This document shows positions 36,524-45,786 of a stretch of DNA of 64,000 nt, piece after piece. Source of the stretch: Pseudarthrobacter sp. NS4. Lineage in GTDB: Bacteria > Actinomycetota > Actinomycetes > Actinomycetales > Micrococcaceae. Both the position numbers and the translations under genes were made by a program. Within the stretch, counting starts at the first letter, position 1; each line of letters opens with the position of its first letter. Location: positions 372,001 through 436,000 of the forward strand of contig NZ_CP103288.1 in assembly GCF_024758005.1 (NCBI RefSeq). The letters run 5' to 3'. The notes under the pieces were generated by a model that was not told where the DNA came from, did no database searches, and worked only from the letters and a program-made list of their open reading frames with translations.

Positions 36524-38080
36524 ATGGCTGGAACAACGTTATTGACCCGGCCCCCGCGGGGCGGTAATCCGTTGCGGGATCCGCGTGACCGCCGTTTGAA
36601 CCGGATTGCGGGTCCGTCGTCGTTGGTGCTCTTTGGGGTGACCGGTGATTTGGCGCGGAAGAAGTTGATGCCGGCGGTGTATGACCTGGCGAATCGTGGG
36701 TTGTTGCCGCCGAGTTTCGCGTTGGTGGGGTTCGGGCGCCGGGGGTGGAGTGATGAGGATTTCGCTGCTGAGGTGAAGGCTTCGGTGCAGGCGTATGCGC
36801 GGACGGCTTTTGATGAGGCGGTGTGGAACCAGCTCTCGGAGGGGATCCGTTTTGTCCGGGGTGAGTTCGACGACGACGGGGCGTTTGAGCGGCTTGGCGA
36901 GACGATCAAGGAACTCGATGATGTCCGTGGCACCCGCGGGAACCACGCGTTCTACCTCTCGATTCCGCCGAAGGCGTTTGAGCAGGTCTGCCGGCAGTTG
37001 TCCAAGCACGGCCTGGCGCAGGCCGAGGGTGAGAAGTGGCGCCGGGTGGTGATTGAGAAGCCGTTCGGGCATGACCTGGCCTCGGCCCGGCAGTTGAACG
37101 ATATTGTCGAATCGGTGTTCCCGGCCGATGCGGTGTTCCGGATTGACCATTACCTGGGCAAGGAGACGGTGCAGAACATCCTGGCTTTGCGGTTCGCGAA
37201 CCAGTTGTTTGAGCCGTTGTGGAACGCGAACTATGTGGACCATGTCCAGATCACGATGGCTGAGGATATCGGTACCGGTGGCCGGGCAGGGTATTACGAC
37301 GGTGTGGGCGCGGCGCGGGATGTGATCCAGAATCACCTGCTGCAGCTGCTGGCGCTGACCGCGATGGAGGAACCTATTTCGTTCAACGCCGATGATTTGC
37401 GGGCGGAGAAGGAAAAGGTCCTCGCGGCGGTGAAGCTGCCGGAGGATTTGTCCACGCATTCGGCGCGGGGGCAGTTCACCGGCGGCTGGCAGGGTGGGGA
37501 GCAGGTCCAGGGTTACCTGGAGGAAGAGGGCATCCCGGCCGATTCGACCACCGAGACGTTCGCGGCGGTCCGGGTCGATATCCATACCCGCCGCTGGTCC
37601 GGGGTCCCGTTCTACTTGCGCGCGGGCAAGCGGCTGGGCAGGCGGGTGACGGAGATCGCGGTGGTGTTCAAACGTGCCCCGAACCTGCTGTTCCGGGATC
37701 ACAGTGATGATGACTTCGGGCAGAACGCGGTGGTGATCCGGGTCCAGCCCGATGAGGGTGTGACGATCCGGTTCGGGTCCAAGGTCCCGGGCACGCAGAT
37801 GGAAGTCCGGGACGTGACGATGGACTTCGGCTACGGGCACTCGTTCACCGAGTCCTCCCCGGAGGCGTATGAGCGGTTGATCCTGGACGTGCTGCTGGGT
37901 GAGCCGCCGCTGTTCCCGCGGCATGAGGAAGTGGAGCTGTCCTGGAAGATCCTTGACCCGTTCGAGGACTACTGGGCGTCCCTGGACGAACAGCCCGAAC
38001 CCTACGCCCCGGGATCCTGGGGCCCGGCCTCCGCTGATGAGCTGCTGGCCCGTGACGGACGAACCTGGAGAAGGCCATGA
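36524..38080 (+). CDS. zwf: Glucose-6-phosphate dehydrogenase
   Basis: 518 residues from ATG 36524 (MAGTTLLTRPPRGGNPL), AAAGGA upstream. GVTGDLARKKLMPAVYDL is the NADP-binding start, RIDHYLGKETVQN the active site with His-Tyr-Leu-Gly-Lys, and KPFGHD is present. It oxidises glucose 6-phosphate to 6-phosphogluconolactone. Placed after hxlBA, it can close an oxidative formaldehyde cycle (fructose 6-P to glucose 6-P to ribulose 5-P plus CO2). Its codon use is unlike hxlA: many G- and T-ending codons, with TTG Leu and GCG Ala frequent. Confidence 0.95.
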   Translation: MAGTTLLTRPPRGGNPLRDPRDRRLNRIAGPSSLVLFGVTGDLARKKLMPAVYDLANRGLLPPSFALVGFGRRGWSDEDFAAEVKASVQAYARTAFDEAVWNQLSEGIRFVRGEFDDDGAFERLGETIKELDDVRGTRGNHAFYLSIPPKAFEQVCRQLSKHGLAQAEGEKWRRVVIEKPFGHDLASARQLNDIVESVFPADAVFRIDHYLGKETVQNILALRFANQLFEPLWNANYVDHVQITMAEDIGTGGRAGYYDGVGAARDVIQNHLLQLLALTAMEEPISFNADDLRAEKEKVLAAVKLPEDLSTHSARGQFTGGWQGGEQVQGYLEEEGIPADSTTETFAAVRVDIHTRRWSGVPFYLRAGKRLGRRVTEIAVVFKRAPNLLFRDHSDDDFGQNAVVIRVQPDEGVTIRFGSKVPGTQMEVRDVTMDFGYGHSFTESSPEAYERLILDVLLGEPPLFPRHEEVELSWKILDPFEDYWASLDEQPEPYAPGSWGPASADELLARDGRTWRRP

Positions 38081-39066
38081 TTGTAGATTTGCCGGACACC
38101 ACCACCTCCAAGGTCTCCAAGAAGATCATGGCCCTGCGCGACCAGGGCGGGGTGATCGCCCTGGGCCGGGTCCTGACCCTGGTGGTGGTCACCAAATCCG
38201 GGCTTGAGGAAGAAGCGATCGAGGCCGCGAACGAGGCCAGCCGGGAACACCCCTGCCGGATCATCGTCCTGGCCGACGCGGGCAAGGACAACGCGGACCG
38301 GCTCGACGCCCAGATCCGGGTCGGCGGGGACGCCGGCGCCTCGGAGGTGATCGTGCTGCGCGGCTACGGCCAGCTGGCGCACGAGTCCGAGTCCCTGGTC
38401 GCGGCGCTGCTGCTCCCGGACGCCCCGATCGTGGCCTGGTGGCCGCACGGCGCCCCGGAAAACGCCTGCGAAACATCCATCGGACGGATCGCGCACCGCC
38501 GGATCACCGATTCGGCCAACGAACCGGACCCCCAGGCGGCCCTGGAAAACATCCGCGCCACCTACAAAGCCGGCGACACCGACCTCGCCTGGACCCGCCT
38601 GACCAACTGGCGGATCCAGCTCGCCGCCGCCCTTGACCAAGCCAGCTCGGGTTCGGTGCTTGCTGCCGAAGTCGAAGGAGCCCCGGATTCCCCAAGCCCC
38701 CTGCTGATGGCTGCCTGGCTGAACCTGGCTCTTGACGTGCCCGTGAGGATCGTCCCGGGCCCGGCCGGAACAGGGCTTCGCCGCGTCCGCCTCACACTTC
38801 CCGACGGCGACATCCAGCTCCTCCGCCCCGGACACACGGTCACCGAACTGACCCAGCCCGGCCAACCCGCTCAACGCATCTCCCTCCCACGCCCGAACCT
38901 CCGCGACTGCCTCGCCGAAGAACTCCGCCGCCTCGACCCCGACCACGTTTTCGGTGATGTCATCGCTGCTTTGGCGGCTCGAGGTCATGCACGCCAGGAG
39001 GCGTTGCCGTCCAACGGTCGGGAGGAGATTCCGGGCGTTCGTGAGGCATGCCTCACTACGGCATAG
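38077..39066 (+). CDS. opcA: G6PDH assembly protein OpcA
   Basis: 329 residues, overlapping zwf by four bases (ATGA). MIVDLPDTTTSKVSKKI, VVAWWP-type motif (IVAWWPHGAPEN), and DLAWTRLTNWR are characteristic of actinobacterial OpcA, which is needed for full activity of the G6PDH partner. Codon style moves from zwf-like at the start to C-ending toward the end. The C-terminal tail (ARGHARQEALPSNGREE) looks like an unrelated extension. Confidence 0.92.
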   Translation: MIVDLPDTTTSKVSKKIMALRDQGGVIALGRVLTLVVVTKSGLEEEAIEAANEASREHPCRIIVLADAGKDNADRLDAQIRVGGDAGASEVIVLRGYGQLAHESESLVAALLLPDAPIVAWWPHGAPENACETSIGRIAHRRITDSANEPDPQAALENIRATYKAGDTDLAWTRLTNWRIQLAAALDQASSGSVLAAEVEGAPDSPSPLLMAAWLNLALDVPVRIVPGPAGTGLRRVRLTLPDGDIQLLRPGHTVTELTQPGQPAQRISLPRPNLRDCLAEELRRLDPDHVFGDVIAALAARGHARQEALPSNGREEIPGVREACLTTA

Positions 39067-39184
39067 GCTTTCCGGGCGAAGGCGCCTGCCAAAGGGCCCG
39101 GGGTTCACACCATTGTGGCTGGGGGACGTATTCTTAGAAGAAGGTTTTGCAGTAGGCCGCAGCGCTTCAAACAAGGCGTGGAGT

Positions 39185-40147
39185 ATGGCCGCTGAACCCT
39201 CGGGGCAGGTTGGCTGGGGACCCCTTCCAATGTCACCGGAGCCGGTTTTCGACAGCAAGGACGTCGAGACCTACCTCTGGGAGGTCACCCGTGACTTCAT
39301 GACGGACATCAAGGGTGAGCGCCGCGGCATCAGTTGGGCGGCCACCCTCTTCCGACTGGGTAAGGCCCATACCCTCGCCGCAAGCACCGAGCAGGCCCGC
39401 GAGGCGGACCGGGAACAGTGTTCCTTCGCCGACGGCCCCGTCGTGGAGGCGCTCCGCACCGGCGAATTTGTTATCCTCTCCGATCTCAGCCGGGACCGGC
39501 GCTGGCCGGGCTACTCCAGCGCGGCAGCGGGCCATGGCGTCCAGTCACTGCTGTCTGCGCCAATCGTCTCTGAAGGCGGAGCAAGCGCCGCAATCAACCT
39601 CTACGCAGCCGAACCACACACCTTCACCAGCGATGACCTCGTTCGGAGCCGGAGCTATGTGCAGCAGGTGGCCCGTGCACTGCGCGTTGTGGTGCGGGTT
39701 GCCGCGCGGGCGGAGGCGACGGCGGGAATCGCCGTCGTGCAAAGCTCGCTCGTGCTGGTGGACCTCGCGGTGCGCAGCCTGATGAACGAATACAACCTCA
39801 GCCGGGAGGGGGCCCTTCGGTTCCTGCAGACACAGGCACTGCACCACGAGCTGGACCTGCGGGACGCGGCCTTGAACGTTGTCGTGCCCGGAGCGGCCGG
39901 CATGGACCGGCCTGGAATGGAACGGCCGGGAATGGAGCGGCCCGCGGGGGAGGCTTCTGCGGCGCAGCAGGAAGTCTCCGACGGCGTGGCGGACTGGCGC
40001 GTGCCGGCGCCGGCAGGGCTGGACCATCCGACGCAGACCGATGCCATCCGGGAGGAGGCCGCGGACCAGGTTCCGGAGCAGGGGCACCGGTCCCGTGCAA
40101 GCCGTCCCCGTGCAGGCCATCCCCGTGCGGGCAGGAGGACGGCATGA
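39185..40147 (+). CDS. GAF-ANTAR domain protein (RNA-binding antiterminator type)
   Basis: 320 residues from ATG 39185. A GAF domain spans about 15-170 (with FADGPVVEALRTGEFVILSDLSRD). A helical ANTAR-like segment follows (about 180-240: VVQSSLVLVDLAVRSLMNEYNLSREGALRFLQTQA), divergent from the textbook motif. The C-terminal 80 residues are disordered, with a triplicated GM(D/E)RP and an R/H/P-rich end. ANTAR proteins bind mRNA hairpins to prevent termination. The stop overlaps the start of the SGNH hydrolase gene by four bases. Confidence 0.78.
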   Translation: MAAEPSGQVGWGPLPMSPEPVFDSKDVETYLWEVTRDFMTDIKGERRGISWAATLFRLGKAHTLAASTEQAREADREQCSFADGPVVEALRTGEFVILSDLSRDRRWPGYSSAAAGHGVQSLLSAPIVSEGGASAAINLYAAEPHTFTSDDLVRSRSYVQQVARALRVVVRVAARAEATAGIAVVQSSLVLVDLAVRSLMNEYNLSREGALRFLQTQALHHELDLRDAALNVVVPGAAGMDRPGMERPGMERPAGEASAAQQEVSDGVADWRVPAPAGLDHPTQTDAIREEAADQVPEQGHRSRASRPRAGHPRAGRRTA

Positions 40148-41057
40148 CAACGGAAAAGCACTACCTCCAGTCCGGCGCCGGGAGCACCGGCGACGTGCGG
40201 CATCCCTGGCACCGCTTCGTGGCGATCGGCGACTCCTATACCGAAGGCGTGGGCGACCCCGAACCGCGCAGCCTGGGCGGCCTCCGGGGCTGGGCTGACC
40301 GGGTGGCGGAGGAACTGAGCGACGGCAGCCGGATTTTGCGTACGCCAACCTCGCCGTGCGGGGCATGCTCCTGGGCCAGATCCTGGACCGCCAGCTGGCT
40401 CCCGGGCTGGCCCTGAAACCGGATCTGATCGCCATGTCCGGCGGCGGAAACGACGTGGTTTTCCGGCGCAGCGATCCGGACAAGCTCGCCGAAAAGATGG
40501 ATGACGCAGTGGGTGCAGCGGCCGATACCGGTGCCACCGTCCTTCTTTTCGCGGGCCCTGACTGGGGTAATACCCCTGTGTTCAGCCAGATCCGCGGAAG
40601 AATCGCCATCTACAACGAGCACCTCCATACGATCGGCCTGCGGCACCAAGCCATCATGGTTGACCTCTGGTGCCTGCCGGAGCTCCAGGATGCCAGGATG
40701 TGGGACCGGGACCGGCTCCACCTGTCGCCGCTAGGCCATCAGGCCGTAGCGGTTGCCACCCTCGATGCGCTGGGAGTGCCCCACGCCTTGAAACCCTTGC
40801 AGCCCCGGCCCGTTCCGGCGCAGGGCTGGACCCAGGCGAGGACTGATGACTTCATCTGGGCCCGGCAATACCTGTTCCCCTGGGTGCTCCGGCGTCTGCG
40901 CCCGCGGCCCCCTGGTGACGCCCTGGCAGCAAAGCGTCCTCAGCCGGGGCCCATCTTTGGCCTTGGCCGCCCGGGACCGTTTCCTTCCGGTCACCCGGCG
41001 GGTAGGAGCGCCGTGAAGGGCCGGACGCCGGGGACGGAATCGGACGAGGTGGCCTGA
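40144..41057 (+). pseudogene. SGNH/GDSL hydrolase broken by a 1-bp frameshift
   Basis: The first frame (40144 to about 40330) encodes FVAIGDSYTEGVGD, block I of the SGNH esterases with the nucleophilic Ser. The family then continues in another frame as YANLAVRGMLLGQIL, SGGGNDV (block III) and DRLHLSPLGHQ (block V with Asp and His). The change is near GG at 40331-40332, and one extra G would restore a single product of about 304 residues. No classical slippery heptamer is present. It is either a true pseudogene or an assembly error; all catalytic blocks are otherwise intact. Confidence 0.85.
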
Positions 41058-41093
41058 GTGGGTTGGTGCCTGGCCGGGGCCCGTCGTCTGCGC

Positions 41094-42446
41094 CTAGCGC
41101 TTTTTGGGCGCCCGCTTGGCTGCAGAGTTGAGGGCTGCCTTGGCTGCCGACGGGAGTCCTGCCTGCTCTGCCTCCGGCTCGGCCACGGTGCCCCGGGCGT
41201 TGGCGATGGCCTTCATCCCGTGGTAGATCACCAACGCCGCGGCTGAACCCAGTGCGATGCCGGTGAAGGTCAGTTCGCCGATGGTCCAGGTGTAGTCCGC
41301 GATGCCGATGATCAGGGCCACCGCCGCAGTGGTCAGGTTCACCGGATTGGAAAAGTTCACCTTGTTCTGCACCCAGATCTTGACGCCCAGGATGCCGATC
41401 ATGCCGTACAGCATGGTGGCCGCACCGCCCAGCACGCCCGGCGGGACGGTGGCGATGAGTTCGCCGAATTTCGGTGAGAAGCTCAGCAGGATGGCGAAGA
41501 CACCTGCCACCCAGTAGGCCGCCGTCGAGTAGACCTTGGTGGCAGCCATGACCCCAATGTTTTCCGCGTAGGTGGTGGTGCCTGAACCTCCGCCGAAACC
41601 GGCCAGGACGGTGGCGGCGCCGTCGGCCATCAGCGCGCGCCCGGAGACGCCGTCGAGGTTCTGGCCCGTCATGGCGGCCACAGACTTCACGTGGCCGATG
41701 TTCTCAGCCACCAGCACCAGCACCACGGGCACGAAAAGGCCCAGGACACCGATGTGGAACTCCGGGGTCTGGAACTGCGGCGCGCCCACCCAGGCGGCGG
41801 CGTCCATCTTGTCGTAACTGACTTCCCCACGCAGCATGGCCACGAGGTATCCGACCACAACGCCCACCAGGATGCTCAGCCGGCCAAGGATCCCGCGGAA
41901 CAGGACGCTGACCAGGATGATGGTGGCCAGCGTGACGACGGCGGTAACGGGCGCGGCATCAAAGTTCTGTTTGGCGGCGGGGGCGAGGTTCAGGCCGATG
42001 AGCGCCACGATGGCGCCGGTGACGATGGGCGGCATGAGCCGGTTGATCCAGCCCGCGCCGAACTTCTGCACGATGGCGCCCACGAGGGCCAGCGCGGCGC
42101 CGGCCAGCACCACTCCGCCGAGGGCGCCGGGGACGCCGAACTGCTGCTGCGAGGCCATGATGGGCGCGATGAACGCGAAGCTGGAGCCGAGGTAGCTGGG
42201 CACCCGGCCCTTGGTGATCACCAGGAACAGCAGCGTGCCGATGCCTGAAAAGAACAGTGTGGTGGCCGGGGGCATGCCGGTAATGATGGGCACCAGGAAC
42301 GTGGCGCCGAACATGGCCACCACATGCTGCATTCCCACGCCGATGGTCAGTGGCCAGGCCAGCCGCTCGTCCGGCGCCACCACGTGGCCTGGTTTGATGG
42401 ATTTGCCGGTGCCGTGCAGCTTCCATTTGATTCCGAGCATGCTCAT
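41094..42446 (-). CDS. NCS2 uracil/xanthine permease (UraA-like)
   Basis: 450 residues, about 14 membrane segments. VLVAENIGHVKSVAAMTGQNLD and GSGTTTYAENIGVMAATKV hold the two Glu residues that bind uracil in UraA, pointing to pyrimidine rather than purine uptake. It works as a proton symporter in the membrane. The cytoplasmic C-terminus is Ala/Lys rich. It is divergent from the RutE-like gene, and the two share an intergenic region with overlapping palindromes. Confidence 0.9.
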   Translation of the reverse strand: MSMLGIKWKLHGTGKSIKPGHVVAPDERLAWPLTIGVGMQHVVAMFGATFLVPIITGMPPATTLFFSGIGTLLFLVITKGRVPSYLGSSFAFIAPIMASQQQFGVPGALGGVVLAGAALALVGAIVQKFGAGWINRLMPPIVTGAIVALIGLNLAPAAKQNFDAAPVTAVVTLATIILVSVLFRGILGRLSILVGVVVGYLVAMLRGEVSYDKMDAAAWVGAPQFQTPEFHIGVLGLFVPVVLVLVAENIGHVKSVAAMTGQNLDGVSGRALMADGAATVLAGFGGGSGTTTYAENIGVMAATKVYSTAAYWVAGVFAILLSFSPKFGELIATVPPGVLGGAATMLYGMIGILGVKIWVQNKVNFSNPVNLTTAAVALIIGIADYTWTIGELTFTGIALGSAAALVIYHGMKAIANARGTVAEPEAEQAGLPSAAKAALNSAAKRAPKKR

Positions 42447-42560
42447 GGGAAGGAATGCCTTTCAGGGATGCCGCGAGGGGGCGTAGATCAACTCGCACCA
42501 GAATACCGCCCTGCCTTGGTGTGCTGAAGGTCACGTGCCGTCGCGGGAAGAGGACGGAAG

Positions 42561-42578
42561 AACTTGAAGTTGCAACTA
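42561..42578. promoter_or_regulatory. Overlapping palindromes between permease and RutE-like genes
   Basis: AACTTGAAGTT (42561-42571, perfect around a central G) overlaps AGTTGCAACT (42569-42578, perfect). They lie about 56 bases ahead of the RutE-like gene. This looks like an operator for a MarR/TetR-class regulator not encoded nearby. Confidence 0.45.
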
Positions 42579-42633
42579 TGGAAAGCGAAGAGGCCACCCC
42601 GGCAGGCGGGGAGGCAAAGCGAAAGGTAAGCCA

Positions 42634-43239
42634 ATGACCATTGCCCACGAAGAAGCGGTTATCGATCCGGCCGCCGTCGACGCCATTTTCGCCCAGGCCC
42701 GCACCGCCAATTCCTTCACGGGAGAAGTGACCGAGGAGCAGGCCCAGGCCATCTACGAACTCACCAAGTTCGGTCCCACCGCGTTCAACTCGCAGCCGCT
42801 GCGCGTCACCTACGTCCGCTCCGACGAGGCCCGCGCCAAGCTGGTGGAAGCGCTGATGCCGGGCAACCGCGCCAAGACCGCGTCCGCCCCGCTGGTGGCC
42901 ATCCTCAGCTACGACACCGACTGGGCCGGCCAGTGGGACAACTTCCTCCCCGGCTACAACGCCCCCAAGGCCATGTATGACGCCAACCCCGAACTCGCCG
43001 CTGCCACGGGCAACAACAACGCCCACCTGCAGGCCGGCTACTTCATCCTGGCCGTACGCTCGCTCGGTTTCGCCGCCGGGCCCATGACCGGCGCCGACTT
43101 CGGGGCCATCGACGAGGCCTTCTTCCCCAACGGTGACCAGAAGAGCTTCCTGGTGGTCAACATCGGCCAGCCCGCCGAGGATGCCTGGGGCGAAGCCAAG
43201 CCCAAGTTCTCCTACCAGGACGTCGTCCGCACCGTCTAA
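42634..43239 (+). CDS. Nitroreductase family protein, RutE-like malonic semialdehyde reductase
   Basis: 201 residues. TKFGPTAFNSQPLRVTYV, the FMN-binding start, and GFAAGPMTGADFGAIDEAFF closely match the RutE/HadB branch, which reduces malonic semialdehyde to 3-hydroxypropionate at the end of uracil breakdown. GAAAGG lies ahead of the ATG. It is divergent from a uracil permease, which supports a pyrimidine-use role. The other rut genes are not in the window. A repeat element follows the stop codon. Confidence 0.88.
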   Translation: MTIAHEEAVIDPAAVDAIFAQARTANSFTGEVTEEQAQAIYELTKFGPTAFNSQPLRVTYVRSDEARAKLVEALMPGNRAKTASAPLVAILSYDTDWAGQWDNFLPGYNAPKAMYDANPELAAATGNNNAHLQAGYFILAVRSLGFAAGPMTGADFGAIDEAFFPNGDQKSFLVVNIGQPAEDAWGEAKPKFSYQDVVRTV

Positions 43240-43242
43240 CCC

Positions 43243-43340
43243 CGGACGCTCTCTCACCTTTCGCGCCATTCCTGCAGACGCTCTCTCACCCGGCGAAAGA
43301 GCGTCTGTGCTTAAGGCGCGGGAAGTGAGAGAGGGTTTGA
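43243..43340. repeat. REP-like composite repeat with three CTCTCTCAC units
   Basis: GGACGCTCTCTCACCTTTCGCGCC (shown as GACGCTCTCTCACC plus TTTCGCGCC) at about 43244-43267, a second GACGCTCTCTCACC at about 43277-43290 and an inverted, diverged copy at 43313-43337. CAGACGCTCT also pairs with AGAGCGTCTG. It fills the gap between the RutE-like and 2H phosphoesterase genes and resembles an interspersed palindromic element. Confidence 0.65.
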
Positions 43341-43373
43341 GGGCGCAGGGGGGTGCAGTGGGACACTGGGCAG

Positions 43374-43889
43374 ATGCGGAACCTCATCTTCGTGGTGTTC
43401 GTCGAGCCGGTGGCTGCGCATCAGGTGTTTCCGCGGTCGGACTGGCCGCTGCACATCACCCTGGTGAGGTTCGACGTCGCCACGGGGCAAAGTGCCGGCG
43501 TCGCCGAGCGGATTGGTTCCCTCGCCGACGCCCCGGCCAGAGCTGCCTTGGGCGCCGGGCTGGTGGTGGGGGAGGATGCGGCCTTTGGCCGGAACGGAAC
43601 CGTACCTGTCAGCCTGGTGGAACCGCACCCGGTCCTCCAGCGCCTGCACGAGGACCTCGTCGGTGTGGTGACAGACATGGACGGCAGGATCCTGACGCCG
43701 CGCCACACCCTGAGCGGCTACCGCCCTCACGTCTCCCACCATGGCACGGCAGGACCGGATGCCAGGCGCCTCCACCCGGGGGACGACGTCGTGCTTGACC
43801 GGATCGCGCTGGTGGATATGGCGCCGGACGGTGACCACACCATCCGGCGCATCCTCCGGCTCTGGAGCCGGCAGCCGGAAACCGGCTAG
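43374..43889 (+). CDS. 2H phosphoesterase / 2'-5' RNA ligase superfamily protein
   Basis: 171 residues from ATG 43374. The two HxT/HxS motifs of the superfamily are seen as PLHITLVRF and YRPHVSHHG. It probably opens a cyclic phosphate or acts on RNA 2',3'-cyclic ends; the substrate is unknown. Its stop overlaps the stop of phosphoglucomutase on the other strand (shared CTAG, 43886-43889). Confidence 0.78.
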   Translation: MRNLIFVVFVEPVAAHQVFPRSDWPLHITLVRFDVATGQSAGVAERIGSLADAPARAALGAGLVVGEDAAFGRNGTVPVSLVEPHPVLQRLHEDLVGVVTDMDGRILTPRHTLSGYRPHVSHHGTAGPDARRLHPGDDVVLDRIALVDMAPDGDHTIRRILRLWSRQPETG

Positions 43890-45538
43890 GCGATAACCCC
43901 GTCCACCAGTGCCTTGGCCTCGGCCTGCACCTGCCTGAGGTGCTCCTCGCCCCTGAAGGACTCAGCGTAGATCTTGTAGACGTCCTCGGTACCGGACGGG
44001 CGGGCGGCGAACCAGGCGTTTTCCGTGACCACCTTGAGCCCGCCGATGGACGCGCCGTTGCCCGGTGCCTCGGTCAGCTTGGCAACAATCGCCTCGCCGG
44101 CGAGTTCAGTGGCAGTGACGTCCGACGGCGAGAGCTTGCCGAGTGCCGCCTTCTGCTCACGGGTGGCAGCGGCGTCGATCCTGGCATAGACCGGAGCACC
44201 GAACTGGTCCGTCAGGCCCTTGTACAGCTGCGACGGCGACTGGCCCGTCACAGCTTTAATCTCCGAGGCCAGCAGGGCGAGCAGGATGCCGTCCTTGTCC
44301 GTGGTCCAGACGCTGCCGTCCTTTTTGTTGAAGGAGGCGCCGGCCGATTCTTCGCCGCCGAAGGCGCCCTCGCCGGAGAGCAGGCCGGGCACGAACCACT
44401 TGAAGCCGACCGGCACTTCCACCAGCTTGCGGCCCAGGCTATCGGCCACGCGGTCGATGATGGAGGAGGACACCAGGGTCTTGCCCACCACGGAGTCCGG
44501 GTTCCAGCCGCTGCGGTTCCGGTACAGGTAGTCAATGGCAACCGCAAGGTAGTGGTTCGGATTCATCAGCCCGCCATCGGGGGTGACGATGCCGTGCCGG
44601 TCGGCGTCCGCATCGTTGCCGGTGGCGACATCAAACGCTGAACCGCCGTCAGACATGCGCTTGATCAGGGACGCCATGGCGGCCGGCGATGAGCAGTCCA
44701 TCCGGATCTTTTCGTCCCAGTCCAGGGTCATGAATGCCCACTGCGGATCCACCGTGGGGTTTACCACGGTGAGGTTCAGGTGGTGGCGTTCGCCGATCTC
44801 GCCCCAGTAGTCCACCGCCGCGCCGCCCATGGGGTCCGCGCCGATCCGGACACCGGCGTCGCGGATGGCATCCAGGTTCAGGACCGAGGGGAGATCGTCC
44901 ACATAGCTGCTGAGGAAGTCGAATTTGCCGGTGGTGTCCGCGGCCAGCGCGTCTGCCAACGGAATGCGCTTCACTCCGCGCAGGTCATTCTCAAGCAGCT
45001 CGTTGGCGCGGTTGGCGATCCAGCCTGTGGCGTCCGAATCGGCGGGGCCGCCGTGCGGGGGGTTGTACTTGAAGCCGCCGTCGGCCGGCGGGTTGTGGCT
45101 GGGGGTGACCACGATGCCGTCTGCCTGCGGGGCGGCGGGTCCGGCATTGCGGTTGTAGGTGAGGATCGCGTGGCTCAGGGCCGGGGTGGGGGTGTAGCCG
45201 TGGCGGGCGTCGATGAGGACCTGGACGCCGTTGGCCGCAAGCACCTCCAGTGCGGAATTCTGTGCCGGCTCGCTCAGTGCGTGCGTGTCCTTGGCCAGGA
45301 ACAGCGGTCCGCTGACGCCCTGCGCCGAGCGGTATTCAACGATGGCCTGCGTGATGGCAACGATGTGTTTCTCGTTGAAGGATGCCTTGAGGCTGGAGCC
45401 GCGGTGCCCCGAGGTCCCGAACACCACCCGTTGGCCTGGTTCACCCATGTCCGGGGTGAGGTCGTAATACGCGTCAAGGAGCGCAGTGATGTCAACAAGG
45501 TCCTGGGGTTGGGCAACTGTACCCGCGCGGCTAGCCAT
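43886..45538 (-). CDS. pgm: Phosphoglucomutase (alpha-D-glucose phosphate-specific)
   Basis: 550 residues from ATG 45538 ([15 protein letters not shown]). [15 protein letters not shown], the phosphoserine loop [19 protein letters not shown], the metal loop [16 protein letters not shown] and [15 protein letters not shown] are all intact. It interconverts glucose 1-phosphate and glucose 6-phosphate. The alternative start at 45571 lacks support. It is a single gene. Confidence 0.94.
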   Translation of the reverse strand: MASRAGTVAQPQDLVDITALLDAYYDLTPDMGEPGQRVVFGTSGHRGSSLKASFNEKHIVAITQAIVEYRSAQGVSGPLFLAKDTHALSEPAQNSALEVLAANGVQVLIDARHGYTPTPALSHAILTYNRNAGPAAPQADGIVVTPSHNPPADGGFKYNPPHGGPADSDATGWIANRANELLENDLRGVKRIPLADALAADTTGKFDFLSSYVDDLPSVLNLDAIRDAGVRIGADPMGGAAVDYWGEIGERHHLNLTVVNPTVDPQWAFMTLDWDEKIRMDCSSPAAMASLIKRMSDGGSAFDVATGNDADADRHGIVTPDGGLMNPNHYLAVAIDYLYRNRSGWNPDSVVGKTLVSSSIIDRVADSLGRKLVEVPVGFKWFVPGLLSGEGAFGGEESAGASFNKKDGSVWTTDKDGILLALLASEIKAVTGQSPSQLYKGLTDQFGAPVYARIDAAATREQKAALGKLSPSDVTATELAGEAIVAKLTEAPGNGASIGGLKVVTENAWFAARPSGTEDVYKIYAESFRGEEHLRQVQAEAKALVDGVIA

Positions 45539-45786
45539 GGCACCAGCATGCCAGAACCTCGCTGGAGTCAAAACGACCCGCCCGGAATCGGGTCACCTGT
45601 GACGGAGCCGCGTCATGAACCGCGGGTCGTCAACCAAGTAGCCAACCTGAGTACAGGCTCCACAAAGTACTTATATACCGGCGCCTTAGTGCCCTGTTAC
45701 TTTCGAAAAATCCGGAAGACCATCCGCAAGCAAAGGACGACGGCGGCCCGCCGCCATCGTCCCTCCGGCAGGGAAGCAGGGACGCC

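Noticed and set aside
40325..40345. Programmed ribosomal frameshift in the SGNH gene
   Set aside because: No X-XXY-YYZ slippery heptamer or following pseudoknot is evident; a lost G is simpler.
43243..43340. CRISPR array
   Set aside because: Only two direct units with uneven spacing and an inverted third; no cas genes.
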